A DNA stretch of 64,000 bases from a bacterium (GCA_030427705.1 JAUIBR010000006.1:1-64000), one strand, 5' to 3'; positions 30,139 to 39,412 are shown, numbered from the stretch's first letter. Notes: generated by a model not told the origin, from the sequence alone. Numbers and translations: made by a program.

Positions 30139-30915
30139 TTAACCTCCTGACTCGACCGTCTGCGCCACTTCCTCGGCTATTTGCGCCTGCGCTTCCTGCT
30201 CGGCGATGTCATCGTCCTCGTCGTCTGACGAAGGCAATAAGTTATGCATCGGCTCGACGTGATAGTGATTCTTGTCGTCGTCGAATCCGATAATCAGGGC
30301 CTCTGAGCCCTTCTTAAGTCCGTTATTCTCTACATCGCAGCGGACGTTGATTCGCAGGCCAGCTGCGCCGTCGTCCATGATTGCAGTTCCAAATTTTGAA
30401 TCGACCGTGCTGGTCTGGATGATCACCGACTGCCCCACGAGCTTCTCGCCCGAGTCCTTCACGGTGACCTCGAAGACATCCTTCAATGGTCGTGTGAAAA
30501 TCGTCGATAGCGGCAGCGCACAAAGGAACGCTCCGGCCAAGACCAGTGCTTGAGCCCAACCTGGGTTGCCCAGAAATGGCAGCAGCATTGAGGCGCCCAT
30601 GTACGCGATAACCCACGCGATGAAAATCACCGCGGTGTAGATGATCATGAAGGGTACTTTGCCGATGCCCAGTGCGGACAAGACCGTCACAAGGAATCCT
30701 GGCGAAGATGCCGGTGCATCGACGTCAGCATCGACATCGACATCGACGTCGACATCAACGTCCAAATCCACATCAACTTCGAAGTCCAGATCGAAGTCGA
30801 ACATATCCAGATCCAAGAGGCCGATAATCACCATCGCCCAGTAGAGCAGAGCGAGTCCGAATAGCGCTGTGTATATCGCCGTCGGAAAGGCCAAAATGAT
30901 GTCGAGAAAAGCCAT
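30139..30915 (-). CDS. YqiJ-like membrane partner of flotillin
   Basis: A 258-residue protein. Two or three hydrophobic segments (FPTAIYTALFGLALLYWAMV, FLVTVLSALGIGKVPFMII, and GWAQALVLAGAFLCALPL) surround an acidic loop in which Val and Asp alternate (VDVDLDVDVDVDVDV). The C-terminal half is a soluble OB-like (NfeD-type) domain. This is the YqiJ/DUF1449 layout, consistently next to flotillin. The ATG at 30915 has GGAG six bases upstream; a GTG at 30918 is the first codon of the open frame. Its 3' end contains the flotillin ribosome site, so the two are translationally linked. The acidic run is encoded by repeated GTCGAC hexamers (about 30719-30790). Confidence 0.88.
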   Translation of the reverse strand: MAFLDIILAFPTAIYTALFGLALLYWAMVIIGLLDLDMFDFDLDFEVDVDLDVDVDVDVDVDADVDAPASSPGFLVTVLSALGIGKVPFMIIYTAVIFIAWVIAYMGASMLLPFLGNPGWAQALVLAGAFLCALPLSTIFTRPLKDVFEVTVKDSGEKLVGQSVIIQTSTVDSKFGTAIMDDGAAGLRINVRCDVENNGLKKGSEALIIGFDDDKNHYHVEPMHNLLPSSDDEDDDIAEQEAQAQIAEEVAQTVESGG

Positions 30916-31106
30916 CACTCGCTCCGTAATCGTTGAGCCACCCTTAAGTTCGAACTACTTCGATTGGGTAGCAGTCTTAGTACATGTTCTGCGTTCCAAC
31001 AACGATCGAAACGCCGCTACATTACGGATCAACCTAGTCGCGATCGCTGTTGCAACAATTAGAAAAGAACGCCACTTATATTTAGGTCTATTCGAAGTGT
31101 TGCGTG

Positions 31107-31170
31107 GCTGGCGTCGCTTTCAGCTGGCGTCGCCTTCGGCTGGCGTCGCTTTCAGCTGGCGTCGCCTTCG
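31107..31170. repeat. 16-bp tandem repeat, 4 copies
   Basis: Units start at 31107, 31123, 31139 and 31155 and alternate GCTGGCGTCGCTTTCA and GCTGGCGTCGCCTTCG. The core GCTGGCGTCGC is that of the 14-bp array at 27428, and the two arrays flank the cupin-flotillin-YqiJ block. The surrounding gap 30916-31254 (339 bp) is otherwise the leader of yqiJ on the minus strand; I see no other feature in it. Confidence 0.9.
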
Positions 31171-31254
31171 GCTGGGGGTTCGGGGCGAACGAGGGGCCCA
31201 AACCTACGGTGGTCGACGCACCATGCAGTCTTCTTTCGGGGGAGTTGGGGAGCT

Positions 31255-32283
31255 TTAGAGTGGGAGAGATAGACGTCGCCGGAATAGGATGCCGAACAGG
31301 AACACCAATACTACCATTGGATTGGTTGGGATCGTGCGGGTTGTCGCGCATCCATCCGAACTGGAGTTGTCGTTGTCGAACATCTGTGTGGTGTCGGACC
31401 CGTCATCGTCATCATTATTGGCGTCATCTTCTTCAGGGTTGAGTTCATCGCATTGCGCCTGCAGCTGCGATGAATCGAACTCTCTGGGTTCATAGGTTGG
31501 AAACTCCGCGATTTCTCGACAGATTGGATCGGTGGAGCGCACCGGCTGAAGATCATCGTCGAGAGCGACAGCCTTTACACAGATCCGCTCATCTGAGTCT
31601 GGAACGCCCCTCAATTCTGTCACCCTAGGTGATGTACCCGACACCAAAACAGAGTCCGAATGGTCGCCTTGTGTAAGTTCATACCGAATCAAACCGGCAT
31701 GGGCTCCAGAAGTGGTCGGCGTCAGTTCCGGGATATACACGTACCGGTCCGGCCAGCAGATACGGCAAGGGTAGTCCACGAAACACGAATCACCACAGAT
31801 ACCTCCAGGTTCACAGCAGGTTTGTTCCTGAGACCATTCCTCAACCCACGCCTCGGAAACATCAGCGATCTCAAATGTTGTATCGGTGACCGTCAGGTTC
31901 ACAGTGCCCCATTCACTCATAGTGCCATCTTCATCCAACGTGACAGTAACGGTGTACTCTCCTGGCGATAGGGCAGAATCTGGAGTCCATTTCACCCACG
32001 TTTGCTCGAATCGCAACGAGTCGCCCACCTCGCTCACAATCGGGTCCCCAAGTTGGGTCAACTCGCCCGCAAAAATATCGGTCCCCTGACTTACTTCGAA
32101 CTCGAAATCTACCCTGACCTCGGTCTCCAGGGTTTCTCGAACGACGTGGGCAACAATGCTTCCATCGGGGCTTTGAAGCGATTCGCGAAGGCCAATCGAG
32201 AGCCCCGAGTAGGTGCAGGCAAACGCACAGGGCGCTGTCAGCGAAAAGATTACAAAGATGATTAGCGCGCCAAGACGTGTCAT
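31255..32283 (-). CDS. exported protein with MYXO-CTERM-like C-terminal anchor
   Basis: A 342-residue protein. A clear signal peptide (MTRLGALIIFVIFSLTAPCAFA) is followed by a beta-rich, Cys-containing domain (CCEPGGICGDSC, CRICWPD) and an acidic Asp/Asn-rich stalk. The C-terminus reads SDGCATTR, a hydrophobic stretch (PMVVLVFLFGILF) and RRRLSLPL. That tripartite tail (Cys motif, hydrophobic helix, Arg cluster) is the layout of the MYXO-CTERM sorting signal, recognised by a rhomboid-like myxosortase and leading to surface attachment. The usual GC-x-G core is only partly kept. The substrate is not recognisable. It stands alone on the minus strand. Confidence 0.8.
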   Translation of the reverse strand: MTRLGALIIFVIFSLTAPCAFACTYSGLSIGLRESLQSPDGSIVAHVVRETLETEVRVDFEFEVSQGTDIFAGELTQLGDPIVSEVGDSLRFEQTWVKWTPDSALSPGEYTVTVTLDEDGTMSEWGTVNLTVTDTTFEIADVSEAWVEEWSQEQTCCEPGGICGDSCFVDYPCRICWPDRYVYIPELTPTTSGAHAGLIRYELTQGDHSDSVLVSGTSPRVTELRGVPDSDERICVKAVALDDDLQPVRSTDPICREIAEFPTYEPREFDSSQLQAQCDELNPEEDDANNDDDDGSDTTQMFDNDNSSSDGCATTRTIPTNPMVVLVFLFGILFRRRLSLPL

Positions 32284-32367
32284 GGGTCCCCAATTCGTTC
32301 AGGATTTGCACAGCCTTTCAGAAACAGTGTCTGGAATCAAACCCTCCGCGCCTCCGCGCCACCGAGT

Positions 32368-32402
32368 CTCCCTTGAGAGCCTCCGAGCCTCCCTTGAGAG
32401 CC
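32368..32402. repeat. 21-bp-period direct repeat CTCCCTTGAGAGCC
   Basis: CTCCCTTGAGAGCC occurs at 32368-32381 and 32389-32402, both in a C/T-rich stretch with several CTCCG units (32344-32420). It lies in the 141-bp gap between the AAA gene and the MYXO-CTERM-like gene. Function unknown; a simple-sequence expansion is likely. Confidence 0.7.
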
Positions 32403-32424
32403 CCGTCTCCAAAGCCTCCCGCTC

Positions 32425-34491
32425 TCAAAGGTCGACCTCGACCGCCGCCTCCCCACTCTGCGCAGCCCGAAACGCCGCCGCGATGGCCTGATTGCGAATC
32501 TGGCCGCCGGTCAGTTCGCGCTCCGCGAGTGACTTGGCATCGACGCTATCGCCTAGGAACTTCGTCCAGAGTTCGGCGCGCTGAGCAGCATCTGGTGCAG
32601 CGAACTCGACCGAGTAGCTGACGTTCGATAGCGGGTGCGATTCTGGCGGCGCAATCTGAGCGGTTAGGATGACGACTCCATCGTGGCGCTCCAACTCGGA
32701 CCGCAACCACTTTGCGTACTCACCGCCAGCATACATGCCATCGACATCGTCGATGACAAGGACCGCGTTGTGAGTCGTTGCATCGGTGAATGCCATCGTC
32801 AGGTGATGACGCGTGCCGGACCAATCATCCGAAACGCCTGCAGCCGAGACAAAGCGCAGAGGTCGGTTTAGCGCCGAAGCCAAGCCATGTGCAGCGGTCG
32901 TCTTTCCTGTGCCCGACGGTCCGTGGAACAGTGCCACAACCGAAGATGCGAAATTCGCAAGGTGGCCGTAATCATTGCGGTCGAGCACCGATTTACGGCT
33001 GCGCGAAGCGGCCACAACTTCGTCCAACTGCGCGCGCACTGCGGCCTGCAACACCAGGTCATCCAACGTCGACTCGCCGGGTGAAACGGGGCTTTCGCTC
33101 TGGCCTGAAGGCGTCGCTTGTTCGCGTGCCGCTTGTTCAAGCGCGCGCATCGTGATCATCGGCTTGTCGCCGCCAGAATGGACAGCCTCAGCGACCGCCA
33201 TCAACACGGCGTTTTTGATATAACCACCGGTGATTTCGAACTGTTCGGCGAGCGCGTCCAAATCCACATCGTCCGCAACTGGTGCGGCGTCGGGCAGGTG
33301 CTTCTCCCAGATTTCTCGGCGAGCCAGTCGGTCTGGCTCAGGGAAGTTCACACGCACCAAGATTCGGCGGTCCAGTGCATCATCAAGCTGCTGTGGCAGG
33401 TTCGTCGCCAAAATCGCAACGCCTTCGAAGCGCTCGATTTCGGTTAGCAAAAGCGTCATCAGGGGGTTTCCATGCGCACGCGTCGCAAAGAGTGCTTCGC
33501 ATTCGTCAAAGAACAGCACAGCGTTTTGCATCTTCGCTTCGCGGAACAACGCTGGCAAAAACCGTTGTGCGTCGTAGTGGTTGATGAACGTCGGGATATC
33601 GACGTTCAAAACCCGCATGTTCATCTCGTTTGCGACCGCGTGCGCCATCATCGTTTTGCCCGTTCCGGGCTTGCCGTAGAAGAGCATCAGCATGCCCTTT
33701 CCGTACTTGATAATGTTATCGAACCCCCAGTCTTTACGGGCCGCAAGATACTTGTCGTGTCGTTGAACCACGGAGCGAATTCGCACCTTGTCGCGCTCGT
33801 CCAACACCACCTGGTCGAATTCAGCACGTGCCTCTTCAACGGACGAGAAGTCCATGAACTCGTCCATCAGCTGCTGTGCGCCAAGCATGAAGTCGAACGT
33901 GCGGTTCGAGATCGTAATCTGCGCGTCCAACAGGTCTTTCGGCGAGTAGATTCTCGAGCCCATATTGAGCTGGACGAGCTCGTGTTGGAACAGGTTTCCA
34001 TCACGGCCAAACGCGCTCAGCTTGGTGATACGCTCGGCAAATGAGAGCTCGCAGAAGCTGAACACGGTCTCGACGTTAAATGCCTCGTAGCCATCCCAAA
34101 GTCGTCCATAGAGCTGCACGAACCGACGCGAGAATGCGGTCGACGCGGCCAAGATCAGAACGTTGCGCTCGAAGTTATCGAGTGAGTACAGCTTGCAGAG
34201 TTCATCCAACGCGATCGACGGCCCCGACTCGTGATTCAACGCCAGCCGCGAATCAATCGTCATCCGCAGCTTGCGCTCCTTCTTCTGAAGGTTATCGCGC
34301 CGCGCCGTCAGTGCCTCAAGCGTATGGTTGTGATGCCCGTAGTAGCTCTGGTTGTAGTAGACGCCGTCTTCGTCTTCGGTCGACATCTCGCGCACGAGCT
34401 TCTCGGTGATGATGCGCTTGCAGCGGGTTTCCACCCACTCCAACTCGTCTTCGAGGTACTCCAGCTGCGACTCATATACATTGTTAGCCAT
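32425..34491 (-). CDS. double AAA+ ATPase with helical N-terminal domain
   Basis: A 688-residue protein. After a helical N-terminal domain (about 1-230, with LDNFERNVLILAAS and GYEAFNVETVFSFC), two AAA+ modules follow. D1 has Walker A GKPGTGKT, Walker B VLFFDECEALF, sensor ATNLPQQ and arginine residues DRRILVRVNFPEPD. D2 has GPSGTGKT and VLVIDDVDGM, with a weaker second half. The architecture resembles AAA proteins in extracellular contractile injection (Afp15-like) clusters, but no sheath, tube or baseplate gene is in the window, so it stands as an orphan. The ATG at 34491 has GGAG five bases upstream; GTG 34497 is an alternative. Confidence 0.87.
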   Translation of the reverse strand: MANNVYESQLEYLEDELEWVETRCKRIITEKLVREMSTEDEDGVYYNQSYYGHHNHTLEALTARRDNLQKKERKLRMTIDSRLALNHESGPSIALDELCKLYSLDNFERNVLILAASTAFSRRFVQLYGRLWDGYEAFNVETVFSFCELSFAERITKLSAFGRDGNLFQHELVQLNMGSRIYSPKDLLDAQITISNRTFDFMLGAQQLMDEFMDFSSVEEARAEFDQVVLDERDKVRIRSVVQRHDKYLAARKDWGFDNIIKYGKGMLMLFYGKPGTGKTMMAHAVANEMNMRVLNVDIPTFINHYDAQRFLPALFREAKMQNAVLFFDECEALFATRAHGNPLMTLLLTEIERFEGVAILATNLPQQLDDALDRRILVRVNFPEPDRLARREIWEKHLPDAAPVADDVDLDALAEQFEITGGYIKNAVLMAVAEAVHSGGDKPMITMRALEQAAREQATPSGQSESPVSPGESTLDDLVLQAAVRAQLDEVVAASRSRKSVLDRNDYGHLANFASSVVALFHGPSGTGKTTAAHGLASALNRPLRFVSAAGVSDDWSGTRHHLTMAFTDATTHNAVLVIDDVDGMYAGGEYAKWLRSELERHDGVVILTAQIAPPESHPLSNVSYSVEFAAPDAAQRAELWTKFLGDSVDAKSLAERELTGGQIRNQAIAAAFRAAQSGEAAVEVDL

Positions 34492-34640
34492 GTTCACTCC
34501 GTGTTTGCGTGACTGGACTCTGCCCCCAGAATGTGTGGATTGAAACTGAGAAGATCTGAAAGCTTCTTAGTAAGACGGCCAAGTTGTGAAGGCGGGAGAA
34601 GAAGGCGAGTGGCGGCTCAAGATATTCCGAGGATATGAAC

Positions 34641-35972
34641 CTATCTTGGTTTGACGACTTCGAGTCTTAGCAGCGGCGCGCATTGGCTGTTCATCTTCTC
34701 GAGCGCGTCTGTGCAGACGTTCTGTTTGCAGACCTTCGCGCCTTTTTGCACGCGTTTTACTTCGGCCTTGAGTTGGTTCAGAACAAACTCATTGGCGGCG
34801 TGTTTCATGGCCTTCTTGTCGTTTTCGTCAACGCCCTTCAGTGCCTTCTTTGCCGCCGGAACATCGTTGAAAAATCGCTGGATATTGTAACCGCCGGTGA
34901 ACTTGATGAGGTCCTTTTCGTGACCTGGCAGGCATCCAGAAAGGCGTGAGCAGGCCCGTCCCGTGTAGCGGAAATCGTTAGCACGATTGAACTTGCGGCT
35001 GGCGAGCATGGTCGAGCAGACGTTTCCAGTCACCGAGACATCGAATCGTTCCTTGCCCTTCCTCACGACTACATGACTTGCGGAATCTACTGACCAAGAG
35101 ACCTTGGAACGGGCGTTGCCTCCGCCGAATACGCCTCCGCCTCCGCCAAGCATGCCGATCCCCATTATCCCCGCAACCGCCTTATCGCCCTTCGGCTTGG
35201 GCATTTCGCGTTCGAAATAGACCTTCACTTTGACCGAGTAGCCCTTCTTGCCTTCTGTTGGTGGCATCGGGTCCTGGAACATGGCGCGGAAGGTCTTTTC
35301 AATACACTCCATCATTGCGTAGTCAGGCCGGATTCCGCGCCAAGACTTCTTTCTTGAACCCACGAAACCATAGTTGTCGACCTGCAGATAGAGCACGACA
35401 TGACCACGGAAGTTGGGGTTCTTGCCGTACTTGATACAGGCCTCCCACTTTGCGAAGTCCTTAACCCTGCCATCAAACGCGCTCAGATACGGCTTCTCGA
35501 CGGGCTTCTTTTCGTTCCATGGTTCTGCAAACCCGATTGAAACCCTGACAGGAAGTGGCTGCTTTATGGTCGGCTTGTTTTTGGGCACGAAGCTCAACGT
35601 GAGCTGCACCCGGCCGTTCGTTCTTTGTACATCCCATGCGGTGATGACTTCTCGTACACATTTAAAAAGGTCTGGATCAAATGGTCGATATCCGGGGGCC
35701 GGACCATGTGCTTGCAGAGACCCTTCTGCGTAGGCGAGGTCGATGAGAAGTGCTTCTTTGTAGTAGATATCGGCGTTCTTCGTAGCTTGTTTGACGTAGC
35801 ACTCACGAATCTTGTCTTCGGTTGCGGCGAGCCGAGCATCCACCATCTTCTTGGTGAGCGGCTTCATGCCGTAGCCTTTCACGGTCGCGTGCGGCTTGTA
35901 GGTATACTCAAAGTCCGCAGCCCAAGTGGTTGCGGGGAACATCAGAATCAGAACCAGTAGTAGAAAGCGCAT
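34641..35972 (-). CDS. secreted protein of unknown function
   Basis: A 443-residue exported protein that I do not recognise. It has a signal peptide (MRFLLLVLILMFPATTWAA) and two similar AgmX-like stretches: one around ATEDKIRECYVKQATKNADIYYKEALLIDL and one around KWEACIKYGKNPNFRGHVVLYLQVDN, each with the Cys and the alternating beta pattern of periplasmic TonB/AgmX-type domains. A Gly-rich linker (GMLGGGGGVFGGG) follows and a last Cys-rich domain. It is preceded by a 130-bp gap before cutA, divergent. It may be a gliding- or envelope-related partner of the AgmX-like VIT/VWA protein; this is inference. Confidence 0.6.
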   Translation of the reverse strand: MRFLLLVLILMFPATTWAADFEYTYKPHATVKGYGMKPLTKKMVDARLAATEDKIRECYVKQATKNADIYYKEALLIDLAYAEGSLQAHGPAPGYRPFDPDLFKCVREVITAWDVQRTNGRVQLTLSFVPKNKPTIKQPLPVRVSIGFAEPWNEKKPVEKPYLSAFDGRVKDFAKWEACIKYGKNPNFRGHVVLYLQVDNYGFVGSRKKSWRGIRPDYAMMECIEKTFRAMFQDPMPPTEGKKGYSVKVKVYFEREMPKPKGDKAVAGIMGIGMLGGGGGVFGGGNARSKVSWSVDSASHVVVRKGKERFDVSVTGNVCSTMLASRKFNRANDFRYTGRACSRLSGCLPGHEKDLIKFTGGYNIQRFFNDVPAAKKALKGVDENDKKAMKHAANEFVLNQLKAEVKRVQKGAKVCKQNVCTDALEKMNSQCAPLLRLEVVKPR

Positions 35973-36102
35973 TTCGAATCCCTAAATCCCTAGACGGGTG
36001 TTAGCGTACGCGTAGTGAGATACTCACATCTCGAAGAACTAACAACTTACATGACCTTACGAAGCGGACCTTACCGCCTCAAACACCTTGGAGGCTTACT
36101 AA

Positions 36103-36417
36103 GTGGCCTTACGCATTGTTCTTTCGAATTGTTCGCCTGCTGAAGCACCACAGCTTGCGAAACGCCTCGTCGAATCCAAGCTGGCGGCCTGCGTGAATGT
36201 CGTTCCTGGCATCCGCAGCTTCTACTTTTGGGACGGTCACGTCGTGGATGACGAAGAGTGCACGCTCCTCATCAAGACCACAGAAGCGAAGTACGGCGAG
36301 ATGAAAGCGAAGCTTGAGGAATGGCATAGCTACTCGGTTCCCGAGATCGTTGCCTTGGAACCTCAAGATGTGCTGAAGGCTTATGGCGATTGGGTCACCA
36401 CCTACCTAAACTCCTGA
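36103..36417 (+). CDS. cutA: CutA divalent-cation tolerance protein
   Basis: A 104-residue CutA1, a small trimeric ferredoxin-like protein. AACVNVVPGIRSFYFWDG, LIKTTEAKY and the HSYSVPEIVAL segment (HPYETPEIIA in E. coli) are diagnostic. It is linked to copper and other divalent metal tolerance, although the exact role is disputed. The start is GTG at 36103 with GGAGG at 36090-36094. It is monocistronic and followed by the hairpin repeat B. Confidence 0.95.
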   Translation: MALRIVLSNCSPAEAPQLAKRLVESKLAACVNVVPGIRSFYFWDGHVVDDEECTLLIKTTEAKYGEMKAKLEEWHSYSVPEIVALEPQDVLKAYGDWVTTYLNS

Positions 36418-36491
36418 GATTTGCGTGGTTCCCAGCGAACAGCGTTCAGCTCTGGCTGGGTGAATCGGAGCGAATGGGTAGTAACTCAAAT

Positions 36492-36718
36492 CCACAGACA
36501 GCACAGACGGTTCACAGAAACACACAGATTCTTTCTTTTTGCGACGGCATTCAACACCTCACAACTTTAGAATTGTGACTTGGCTGATGCCCCTCTTAAG
36601 AAAAGTCTGTGCGCGTCTGTGTTTCGTCTGCGCCGTCTGTGGATACCGCTCCATATCTGGCTATCACTGATTGTTAGTGATCTTACCCAGCAGTGGCGGT
36701 TCTCCCGGCCGAAGCTGA
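36492..36718. repeat. intergenic CACAGA hairpin element (copy B)
   Basis: In the 374-bp gap 36418-36791, imperfect arms of about 45 bases (left 36492-36540 of CACAGA units; right 36599-36642 of TCTGTG units) enclose a 60-base loop that itself has CACAA/TTGTG. About 55 bases further on lies a 21-base signature (36698-36718) that matches 13846-13866 inverted, with one mismatch. The remaining part of the gap (36719-36791) carries GCTGGAAGCTG-type short repeats. No promoter is obvious. Confidence 0.8.
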
Positions 36719-36791
36719 CAGCTGGAAGCTGATTGCTGGAAGCTGGTGCGAATCACCCGCAGAGTTGGACCGTAGTCGATAGCCGTCGAGC

Positions 36792-39410
36792 TTAATCCCG
36801 ACGAACAAAGACAATACCACGGTCACCATCGACCGTGATGAGGTCGCCGGTTTGAATGGCGTCCATTGCGCGCTTCACATTTACAACCGCGGGGATTTGG
36901 AATTCGCGGGCCACGATCGACGCGTGAGAGAGCGGGCCCCCAAGGCTCATGACGACGGCGTTTGCGCCTACAAATAGGGGTGTCCAGCCGACATCGGCAT
37001 ACGGAACCACCAAAATCTCACCTGGCTTCACCGTCTCGCCGCTATGTGGGTCGTTGATGACTTTGGCGCGTCCAGTGACACGACCGGGGCTCGCGCCGAG
37101 GCCGGTCAGGCGGTCATTCGACTCTTCGGACATGTCAGGATTCAGTCGTTCTTTGGCTTCGTCTTCAGAGATAATCTCCGAGCCGCGCAGCAAGAAGGTA
37201 TGCGGTGGTCCGGGCAGCTCCGAGAACGCTTCGTAGATGGCTTTGCGAACGACGACGCGTAGCTGATAGGGCTTGCCGCTGTTCACGTCTTCCAGCCAGT
37301 CCTGAATCTCGTCGACGCGCAGATAGAATACGTCATCGACGTCTTGCAGGTCGCCGTTTTGCACCATGCGCCGTCCGCATTCGCGGAAGAAGTGCCGGTA
37401 CATATCGAGCGAATCGACAACACGTGCGCGCAAGGATTCACGTCGACGTGCGTTGCCGCGTGCGAAGTCCAAAACAAGCTTGAACAGTTGCGCAACACCG
37501 GGTGCGAAGCCCTTCGAGACAATTTCATCAATTTCGTCGAGCGCTCGTTTGTGTTCGCGTGCAACTTCCTTTGGGCTTGGCAGGTGTTGGGTGTCGATGA
37601 AACCGCGAATCACTTCGAAGACGAAACTTACGTCCTCGCGCCAGCGCGGGGTGCTGAGCTCCGCTTCGCGTGGTGCGCGGTGACCAAAGCGCTTTTGGAA
37701 TTCGTGGATTTCATCGAGCAGGTGCTCAACGTCCGAGAACTTCTCGTTCTTGAGCAACTCCGAATAGACCTCGCCAGACGGAAGCTCTTTGATGATGCGG
37801 CGCAGTCTGCGCGAGCGCCGTGCGATGCGGCCCATCTCTAGAAGGGCTCGGCCAGGTTGAGCGCTTGCGACTTCCAGTGCTCCAAAGAGCTTCTGTTCCT
37901 GACGTGCAGCATCCGCAGTCCCAAACATGCGCAGGAACTCGGTGACGACCATATAGCTCATCAAGAAGTTCGAGCTGACGGTCAACATCACGAGTCCCGT
38001 GCGGTCGAACAACCGGTCGAGCGTCTCGAGCTCTTCGCGAAGCGCGCGGTGGTTTAGTCGGTACAGGTCGCGCTCAAAGAACTCTTCGCAGCGTGCTTCG
38101 AAGTACGATTCCCAAAGCGGCGCCAACAGCGGCATCGAGGCTTGGGATGCCAAAACGCGTGGGATGGTCTGGGGCAAGCGCGCGATGAATTTGGTCGAGG
38201 ATTGCTTAGGAATCGAGTCCTCAAGCAGCTCGACACCGCCGCCGCCAGCGACCGAGAACAATCGCTTTGGACTCATGACCGGGATGGCGCTCGCAATGAT
38301 GACAAATTCTGACAGATTCAAATAGACGCGGCCATAGAAGCTGCCAACCAACTCGGCCTCTTCGGGAACGTCGAGTCCCAAAGACGCGAAGGCTTGCTCG
38401 AACCCACGTCGGCTGAATCCCTTCAGAATACTCCACGTCAGCGGAGTCGCGACGCCGGGTAGCGCCTCACCAACATTGGTGTTGGTCCACACGGATGATG
38501 GGGGTGTGACCTGGTCGAAGTTTGTGATGGGACGTGCCTGCAGCACGTAAAACTGAAGACCTTCTTCGATACGGTTTGAGCGGGCAATCGCCCATTCCAC
38601 GTCCATCGGAGCGCCACCAAATATGCGCTCGATTTCATCGGCAGCGCGGGCGAAGTCCGCCAATGCTTTGTCGTCCAACAACGCATCTGCCACGAGCTCC
38701 GCCTTGTGGAGGTACCCTGAAGGGCGCTCGACATAATAGGTGTCGCAGTCAGCCCCTTCGACCACGGTCGTTCCAAGACCAGCCGACGCCGAAATCACCG
38801 CTTCTTTCGCGTCCTTGCTCATAGGGTTGCGTGTGAACATGACGCCCGCCGTTTCCGGGTTGAGCATCTCTTCGATTACAACCGCCATGCCTGTCGGTAC
38901 TTCATCCACCGTCAGGCGCGTCCGGTAAACCAGACCAGCTTTGTCATACAGGCTCGCCCAGACTTCGCGCACGGCTTTCAGGATCGCGTCCAGCCCACGA
39001 ACGTGCAAAACGGTGTGTTGCTGCCCTGCAAAGCTGCGCTCACCATCTTCAGCGACCGCGCTTGAGCGTACCGCCCATTCTGTGGCCCCAATGGCTTCAA
39101 CCTGCATGCGGATTTCGTCGACCAGGCCGTCTGGCAGTTCGACCTTCATGATCTCGGCTTGCAGGTCCGCGACGGTGGACACGCGCGAAATCACGCGATT
39201 GATGACGTCGTCGAATCCATCGGTAGTGATGACAAAACCGCTGGGGATCTTGAGACCCGCCTTTGAGACTCGGAAGAGCCCGTGTGCCTTTCCGCCTACA
39301 GCTTCTGGGTGCCACGCATCCGCCGAGAAACTCACGACATACTTGCCAGTCGTCGGCTGCGGTGGCGCAAACGGTTTTCGTGGCGAGTGCTCGGGAGTTC
39401 GTGTGGTCAT
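36792..39410 (-). CDS. PEP-synthase/rifampicin-phosphotransferase-like protein
   Basis: An 872-residue protein with three parts: an N-terminal ATP-grasp PPDK-type domain (about 20-320, with GGKAHGLFRVSKAGLKIPSGFV, VRSSAVAEDGERSFAGQQ, and EEMLNPETAGVMFTRNP), a middle domain (WTNTNVGEALPGVATPLTWS and a long helical part), and a C-terminal swivelling domain with the phospho-acceptor His829 in GGPLSHASIVAREF. PEP synthase (about 790) has a C-terminal PEP-binding barrel that is missing here. The length and domain order match rifampicin phosphotransferase (about 865). Substrate cannot be settled. The ATG at 39410 lies two bases after the stop of a TetR regulator, so this pair is probably one operon. 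Confidence 0.85.
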   Translation of the reverse strand: MTTRTPEHSPRKPFAPPQPTTGKYVVSFSADAWHPEAVGGKAHGLFRVSKAGLKIPSGFVITTDGFDDVINRVISRVSTVADLQAEIMKVELPDGLVDEIRMQVEAIGATEWAVRSSAVAEDGERSFAGQQHTVLHVRGLDAILKAVREVWASLYDKAGLVYRTRLTVDEVPTGMAVVIEEMLNPETAGVMFTRNPMSKDAKEAVISASAGLGTTVVEGADCDTYYVERPSGYLHKAELVADALLDDKALADFARAADEIERIFGGAPMDVEWAIARSNRIEEGLQFYVLQARPITNFDQVTPPSSVWTNTNVGEALPGVATPLTWSILKGFSRRGFEQAFASLGLDVPEEAELVGSFYGRVYLNLSEFVIIASAIPVMSPKRLFSVAGGGGVELLEDSIPKQSSTKFIARLPQTIPRVLASQASMPLLAPLWESYFEARCEEFFERDLYRLNHRALREELETLDRLFDRTGLVMLTVSSNFLMSYMVVTEFLRMFGTADAARQEQKLFGALEVASAQPGRALLEMGRIARRSRRLRRIIKELPSGEVYSELLKNEKFSDVEHLLDEIHEFQKRFGHRAPREAELSTPRWREDVSFVFEVIRGFIDTQHLPSPKEVAREHKRALDEIDEIVSKGFAPGVAQLFKLVLDFARGNARRRESLRARVVDSLDMYRHFFRECGRRMVQNGDLQDVDDVFYLRVDEIQDWLEDVNSGKPYQLRVVVRKAIYEAFSELPGPPHTFLLRGSEIISEDEAKERLNPDMSEESNDRLTGLGASPGRVTGRAKVINDPHSGETVKPGEILVVPYADVGWTPLFVGANAVVMSLGGPLSHASIVAREFQIPAVVNVKRAMDAIQTGDLITVDGDRGIVFVRRD

Positions 39411-39412
39411 GG

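Noticed and set aside
28080-30293. 737-codon ORF antisense to the flotillin gene
   Set aside because: It mirrors the Glu/Ala/Lys coiled coil, has no recognisable domain or ribosome site, and the opposite strand is a clear flotillin.
32425-34491. Contractile injection system locus
   Set aside because: Only an AAA protein; no structural genes.
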